From the NCBI GenBank assembly GCA_937896195.1, contig CALBNC010000051.1:1-57225 (forward strand): 57,225 nucleotides of DNA. Reading direction: 5' to 3'. The position numbers and the translations under genes were made by a program. Numbering within the stretch: the first letter of the stretch is position 1; every line of letters begins with the position of its first letter. This document shows, one piece after another, positions 53,858 to 57,225 of this stretch. Under the pieces are notes generated by a model. That model saw only the letters and a list, made by a program, of their open reading frames with translations, did not search any database and was not told where the DNA came from. Source of the DNA: an uncultured Gammaproteobacteria bacterium (GTDB taxonomy: Bacteria > Pseudomonadota > Gammaproteobacteria > PS1 > Pseudothioglobaceae).

Positions 53858-54373
53858 TTAATTGTTTGATTGAAGGGTCATTAAATCTTTTAGAACCTCT
53901 TGTGCATGTTTTTTAGGGTTAACATCAGTATATTTTTTAACAATTATGCCAGCTGGATTAATAATAAAAGTATTTCTAATAGCAACTTTCCAAGTTAAAA
54001 AACTTCCTAAAGAGTCGTAATTTTTAGATACCTCTCCATTAATATCTGATAATAATGAGAAAGGCAAAGTATATTTTTTAGAAAACTTTTTATGTGACTC
54101 TACGCTATCGATACTAACACCATATATTACTGCGTTCTTAGCAATAATATGATCAGTTGCATCTCTAAAGCTGCAAGCTTCTGTTGTGCACCCAGGCGTA
54201 TCATCCATTGGATAAAAATAAATAATAACCCAGTTATTGCGATGCTGTTTAAGTGATTTAAATTCACCATTTTGATCTGGAAGTGAAAAATTTGGAGCGT
54301 AGTCTCCAATTGATAATGCAGAGCTTGTAGAGCTTAATATAAACAACAATAAAGTAATAATTTTATTTTTCAT
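53858..54373 (-). CDS. Exported peroxiredoxin of the PrxQ/Bcp family
   Basis: 171 residues with a signal peptide (MKNKIITLLLFILSSTSSAL) that predicts a periplasmic location, unusual for the family. Peroxidatic Cys62 and resolving Cys67 lie in DDTPGCTTEACSFRD, the five-residue spacing of PrxQ enzymes. It is a paralogue of the cytoplasmic bcp at 22967, which lost the resolving cysteine. Probable reduction partner is a periplasmic thioredoxin such as the one at 15762 (inference). Flanked by the two 37-base repeats. Confidence 0.9.
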   Translation of the reverse strand: MKNKIITLLLFILSSTSSALSIGDYAPNFSLPDQNGEFKSLKQHRNNWVIIYFYPMDDTPGCTTEACSFRDATDHIIAKNAVIYGVSIDSVESHKKFSKKYTLPFSLLSDINGEVSKNYDSLGSFLTWKVAIRNTFIINPAGIIVKKYTDVNPKKHAQEVLKDLMTLQSNN

Positions 54374-54434
54374 ATTTTTCTTATAAAGAATATATATTTA
54401 AATAATACGCTATTTTTGTAAATTCTTATATCTG

Positions 54435-54467
54435 TTGTACAATAAATTATTTTTTGTACAATAAATT
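54435..54467. repeat. Two direct copies of TTGTACAATAAATT, likely operator
   Basis: Identical 14-base copies start at 54435 and 54454, 19 bases apart. Each contains the palindrome TTGTACAA, a probable half-turn-spaced dimer site. A TATAAT follows at 54473-54478, so a bound protein would cover the promoter of the 68-residue gene. Confidence 0.5.
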
Positions 54468-54510
54468 TGTTATATAATCAATGTGAAGTTTTATAAAAAG
54501 GAGAAATTTT

Positions 54511-54717
54511 ATGGAAATAGGTAAAGAGAATCTACTTGAAGAGTTGCAGTCAATTAAACATTGTCTTGATATGACAAATACTAGTATTGAACATCAGCAT
54601 ACTCGTGAGCATATTGTTTCTGTATTGGAAAAGCGTATTACAGATCTTGAGCAGGAAGTTGATAGAACTATTTCAGCAAAGGAGCTAGGCGCAGACATGA
54701 ATATAGATTTTGCTTAA
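54511..54717 (+). CDS. 68-residue protein with a coiled-coil helix, unknown function
   Basis: Start ATG at 54511 has GGAG six bases before it. Sequence MEIGKENLLEELQSIKHCLD and EHIVSVLEKRITDLEQEV is strongly helical with heptad-like leucines (about 8-52), followed by an acidic tail. No membrane segment. Not recognised. It has a well-formed promoter with a double operator upstream and a terminator downstream, so it is a stand-alone, probably regulated gene. Confidence 0.65.
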   Translation: MEIGKENLLEELQSIKHCLDMTNTSIEHQHTREHIVSVLEKRITDLEQEVDRTISAKELGADMNIDFA

Positions 54718-54738
54718 TATAATCAGAATGTTTTAATG

Positions 54739-54767
54739 AAAGCTTTACTTTTTGGTGAAGCTTTTTT
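54739..54767 (+). terminator. Intrinsic terminator after the 68-residue gene
   Basis: AAAGCTTTAC (54739-54748) pairs with GTGAAGCTTT (54755-54764), one T-G pair, 6-base loop, and T-run to 54767. Confidence 0.85.
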
Positions 54768-54843
54768 CGTTCAAGTGTTGATTAACTCAAAAAAATAAAA
54801 TACACCTATGGTCAAGATTTTAAGGTTTTAGGAAGTACTCATC

Positions 54844-54880
54844 TAGAGCTTTATTTCGCCAGTTTGTTATATAGCCATGC
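54844..54880 (-). repeat. 3' end of holin-like gene, second copy of the 37-base repeat
   Basis: Matches 53732-53768 without gaps at 28 of 37 positions. This copy overlaps the intact end of the holin-like gene (LYNKLAK and stop). Confidence 0.45.
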
Positions 54881-55105
54881 CAAGAACCAGCCGCCAATCG
54901 CAGCATCAATAAATGCCCATACCATGCCTATTAAAATGCCAGTAAAACTTAATGAATAGCCAAGATAAATACTTGAAAAGAATCCAACAACATTATGTAG
55001 ATAATTCTCAGACATCATGGCAATAATTGATAAAGATAAAATTGCTAATGACCATAAAACCCCTAAAGAGATCGCCAGAGCTTTTTCGTTAAGTTTAGAA
55101 TCCAT
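54851..55105 (-). CDS. Small holin-like membrane protein
   Basis: 84 residues with two or three hydrophobic segments (about 9-30, 36-58, 60-80): KALAISLGVLWSLAILSLSI, then SIYLGYSLSFTGILIGMVWAF and IDAAIGGWFLAWLYNKLAK. This layout is that of a family often labelled 'bacteriophage holin' in bacterial genomes, with the SxYxGY...G and GGxxxAWLYN motifs, though chromosomal copies are not shown to lyse cells. Single-gene unit. Its 3' end is duplicated at 53732. Confidence 0.75.
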   Translation of the reverse strand: MDSKLNEKALAISLGVLWSLAILSLSIIAMMSENYLHNVVGFFSSIYLGYSLSFTGILIGMVWAFIDAAIGGWFLAWLYNKLAK

Positions 55106-55151
55106 TGATTAACCCTTTTTGAGTTGTTAATTTTTTATTATACGACTAAAG

Positions 55152-56342
55152 CTAAGGGTGAAGGTGTTTAATGTTGAATATTTTAGTTGCCAGTAGCATA
55201 ATCACTCCGCTAAATACAATGATAGCGGTAACGTACAGTGCTTGATTATAATCACCTGATTGGTCTGTTAAGGTTACAGCATATAAAGGCGCACTAACTT
55301 GTCCTATGCCATAAGCAGTAGTAAGTGCACCCATTAGCATGACTGGATTTTTGCCAGCAAGTTTGCCACCTAAATGCATAAATAATGCCACCAATCCTAC
55401 AAATGTTCCACCGTATAAAATGCCCGATAATAAATTAAGATAAAGGTTGCTACTGAGGGTAGGAATCAAAATCCCAATAATTTGAATAATCATGGCAATA
55501 ATAATAATATTTACATTGCCATATTTGTGCGCCAAACGCATCCAGATTATCGAAGAGGGTATGCCAGCCAAACCCACTAATAACCAAGTAAACCCAGCAA
55601 AAGATTCCAATCCTGGTAAGGACTGAATAATAGTAGGCAGGAAGGTACCTTGGACAACCATACCAACGCCTGCAGTAAAATAAGCCACAATCAGAATGAT
55701 TACAAAACGAGAGAATAAATTTTTGTCTAGAGAGTGGCTAGTGTTATTGGCTTGTATTTTTTGATCAGTCGATAAAATATACCAAGAATAGGGTGCAACC
55801 AATGCAGCACTAAGAGCCAAAGCCAGCCAAGAAACTTGCCAAGTATCAATGGTTAAAACTAATCTGGCAATAATATCTGACACCGCTAACGCAATAGCAA
55901 TGCCAGAAAAATAAATCCCCATCGCTTTAGTTTTATCTTCAAAGTTAAGCTTCACCATAACAATCGCTGCACCAACTACCAAGGCCATAGCGCCACCAAA
56001 GCCTGCAATAATTCTACTAACTATTAGCCACATATCTTGAGTAGCAACACCCATCATGGCGGTGGAAACAACACATAAGACCAGTCCTAACCTAAAGTAT
56101 TTAACCTTCGTATCGATGTCTTTGATAAAAACCGCAAACAGGGCACCCAGTAAATAACCAACGTAATTAGTGGAAGCCAAAACACCAGAAAAAGTAAGTG
56201 ACAGAGTTTTGTCATCCAGCATAGAAGGGAGTAGAGAAGTGTAGGCAAATCTGGCTACACCTACACCAATAAACAGACCTATAATGCCTGCTAACAAGAT
56301 ATTGAAGTTGTTATTTTTATCAAGTAAATTGATGTTGTTCAC
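55152..56342 (-). CDS. MFS transporter, YbfB/YjiJ family
   Basis: 396 residues with about 12 hydrophobic helices. N-terminal GVGVARFAYTSLLPSML and ASTNYVGYLLGALFAVF, the mid segment GFGGAMALVVGAAIV, and GVGMVVQGTFLPTIIQSLPGL match the YbfB/YjiJ family. Substrate unknown. Divergent from the aldo/keto reductase, 105 bases away. Confidence 0.88.
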   Translation of the reverse strand: MNNINLLDKNNNFNILLAGIIGLFIGVGVARFAYTSLLPSMLDDKTLSLTFSGVLASTNYVGYLLGALFAVFIKDIDTKVKYFRLGLVLCVVSTAMMGVATQDMWLIVSRIIAGFGGAMALVVGAAIVMVKLNFEDKTKAMGIYFSGIAIALAVSDIIARLVLTIDTWQVSWLALALSAALVAPYSWYILSTDQKIQANNTSHSLDKNLFSRFVIILIVAYFTAGVGMVVQGTFLPTIIQSLPGLESFAGFTWLLVGLAGIPSSIIWMRLAHKYGNVNIIIIAMIIQIIGILIPTLSSNLYLNLLSGILYGGTFVGLVALFMHLGGKLAGKNPVMLMGALTTAYGIGQVSAPLYAVTLTDQSGDYNQALYVTAIIVFSGVIMLLATKIFNIKHLHP

Positions 56343-56447
56343 AGAGTCTTTGACTAATTAAATTCAAATGTCAGTATACATTCAACCGTGCAGTTCGAAT
56401 CTCGCTTATCATGTTAATATATTGCACTTTATAAACTTATTCAAATA

Positions 56448-57225
56448 ATGATCAAATATACCCAGCTTGGAAGTAGTGATTTAATGGTGTCTAATATTTG
56501 CATGGGCACCATGACTTTCGGTGAGCAAAACTCACAACAAGAAGCACATCAACAGCTTGACTATGCAATGGGCCAAGGGATAAACTTTATTGATACCGCT
56601 GAAATGTACCCAGTTCCCCCGCGAGCTGATACCGCTTATTCCACTGAAACCATTGTTGGTAATTGGGTAAAAAGTAAGCCTCGTGATAAAATTATTTTAG
56701 CCACTAAAGCTGCTGGAAGTTCGCGAGGAATGCCTTGGGTTCGTGATGGTGAACATGCCTTTAATCGGTCAAACTTAAACAATGCCGTGGAAGGATCTTT
56801 AAAACGCCTACAGACTGATTATATTGATCTGTATCAGCTGCATTGGCCAGAGCGTAACACACCTATGTTTGGTCAATATTTATTTGATCCAACGCATGAG
56901 CGAGAATTTACAGCTTTTGTTGAGACGCTAGAAGCATTATCTGAACTAGTCAAAGAGGGTAAGATCCGACATATTGGCTTGTCTAATGAATGGCCTTGGG
57001 GTTTAATGCAGTTTTTAAACGCCTCTGAACGAGAAGGCTTACCACGCGTGGTTAGTATGCAAAATGCTTACAACCTTATCAACCGTACTTATGATTTCTC
57101 ATTGCGTGAAATGGGCTATCGTGAAAACGTTCCTTTATTGGCATACTCTCCTATGGCATTTGGCCATCTCAGTGCCAAATACATTAACGATTCAAAAGCT
57201 CAAGGACGAGTTAATATCTTTGATG
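56448..57225 (+). CDS. tas: Aldo/keto reductase, Tas-like (truncated by window edge)
   Basis: Starts at ATG 56448 (MIKYTQLGSSDLMVSNICMG) and is open to the end of the window, 259 codons. NADPH-dependent reductase fold: GTMTFGEQNS, the catalytic Asp/Tyr in FIDTAEMYPVPPRADT, the Lys in ILATKAAG, the His in LYQLHWPER, and LLAYSPMAFG. Similar in order to E. coli Tas. Divergent from the MFS gene. C-terminal third not seen. Confidence 0.93.
   Translation, partial: MIKYTQLGSSDLMVSNICMGTMTFGEQNSQQEAHQQLDYAMGQGINFIDTAEMYPVPPRADTAYSTETIVGNWVKSKPRDKIILATKAAGSSRGMPWVRDGEHAFNRSNLNNAVEGSLKRLQTDYIDLYQLHWPERNTPMFGQYLFDPTHEREFTAFVETLEALSELVKEGKIRHIGLSNEWPWGLMQFLNASEREGLPRVVSMQNAYNLINRTYDFSLREMGYRENVPLLAYSPMAFGHLSAKYINDSKAQGRVNIFD

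Overview
The window looks like a chromosomal piece of an AT-rich gammaproteobacterium. Gene order (serC-pheA-hisC-tyrA-aroA, rnc-era-recO-pdxJ-acpS, mlaC-murA-hisG-hisD, cmk-rpsA-ihfB) is gammaproteobacterial. A DsrC-family protein, a SoxW-like double thioredoxin and an ArsR regulator with the two-cysteine pattern of persulfide sensors suggest a sulfur oxidizer of the SUP05/Thioglobus kind. That placement is inference from gene content and AT-richness, not from a marker-gene search.

Layout. 1-2285 (minus): a cobalamin-uptake locus, with a BtuB-like receptor behind a short cobalamin riboswitch and the start of a membrane gene. 2413-7786: the serine/aromatic operon serC-pheA-hisC-tyrA-aroA, closed by a bidirectional terminator. 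7857-12151: a cysteine-free DsrC-like protein, lepB, parAB and ctpA. 12250-15516: an MlaC-like protein, the ArsR regulator, tRNA-Arg(CCG), lgt-thyA and yjdM. 15762-21894: the double thioredoxin, an orphan Cas6/Cmx6-like protein divergent from rnc, then rnc-era-(membrane hydrolase)-recO-pdxJ-acpS. 21891-27535: ubiG-bcp, lepA, ypjD and ffh. 27876-31735 (minus): mlaC-murA-hisG-hisD. 31752-36382: uvrC, a small membrane protein, a broken SMR efflux gene, a HAD phosphatase and Uup. 36445-42300: a CcmH-type protein, yjbQ, a TPR protein, lysS, cmk, rpsA and ihfB. 42372-46572: a small accessory stretch with tRNA-Lys, a 62-residue unknown, a YgiQ radical-SAM protein and an unrecognised 423-residue protein with polymerase-palm-like motifs. 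46586-57225: an aminotransferase, uvrB-queE, an exported Hsp20, SulP, aroC, an exported peroxiredoxin, small unknowns, an MFS transporter and a truncated aldo/keto reductase.

Most genes are housekeeping and tightly packed, many with ATGA start/stop overlaps. aroA and aroC give chorismate, pheA/tyrA/hisC take it to phenylalanine and tyrosine, and serC feeds serine and pyridoxal phosphate, the latter also needing pdxJ.

The most unusual items are the 423-residue palm-like protein at 45203-46474, the orphan Cas6/Cmx6-like protein beside RNase III, the DsrC homologue with both redox cysteines replaced, the exported small heat-shock protein, and several gene remnants not visible as long ORFs. No CRISPR array, insertion sequence, rRNA or replication origin was seen.
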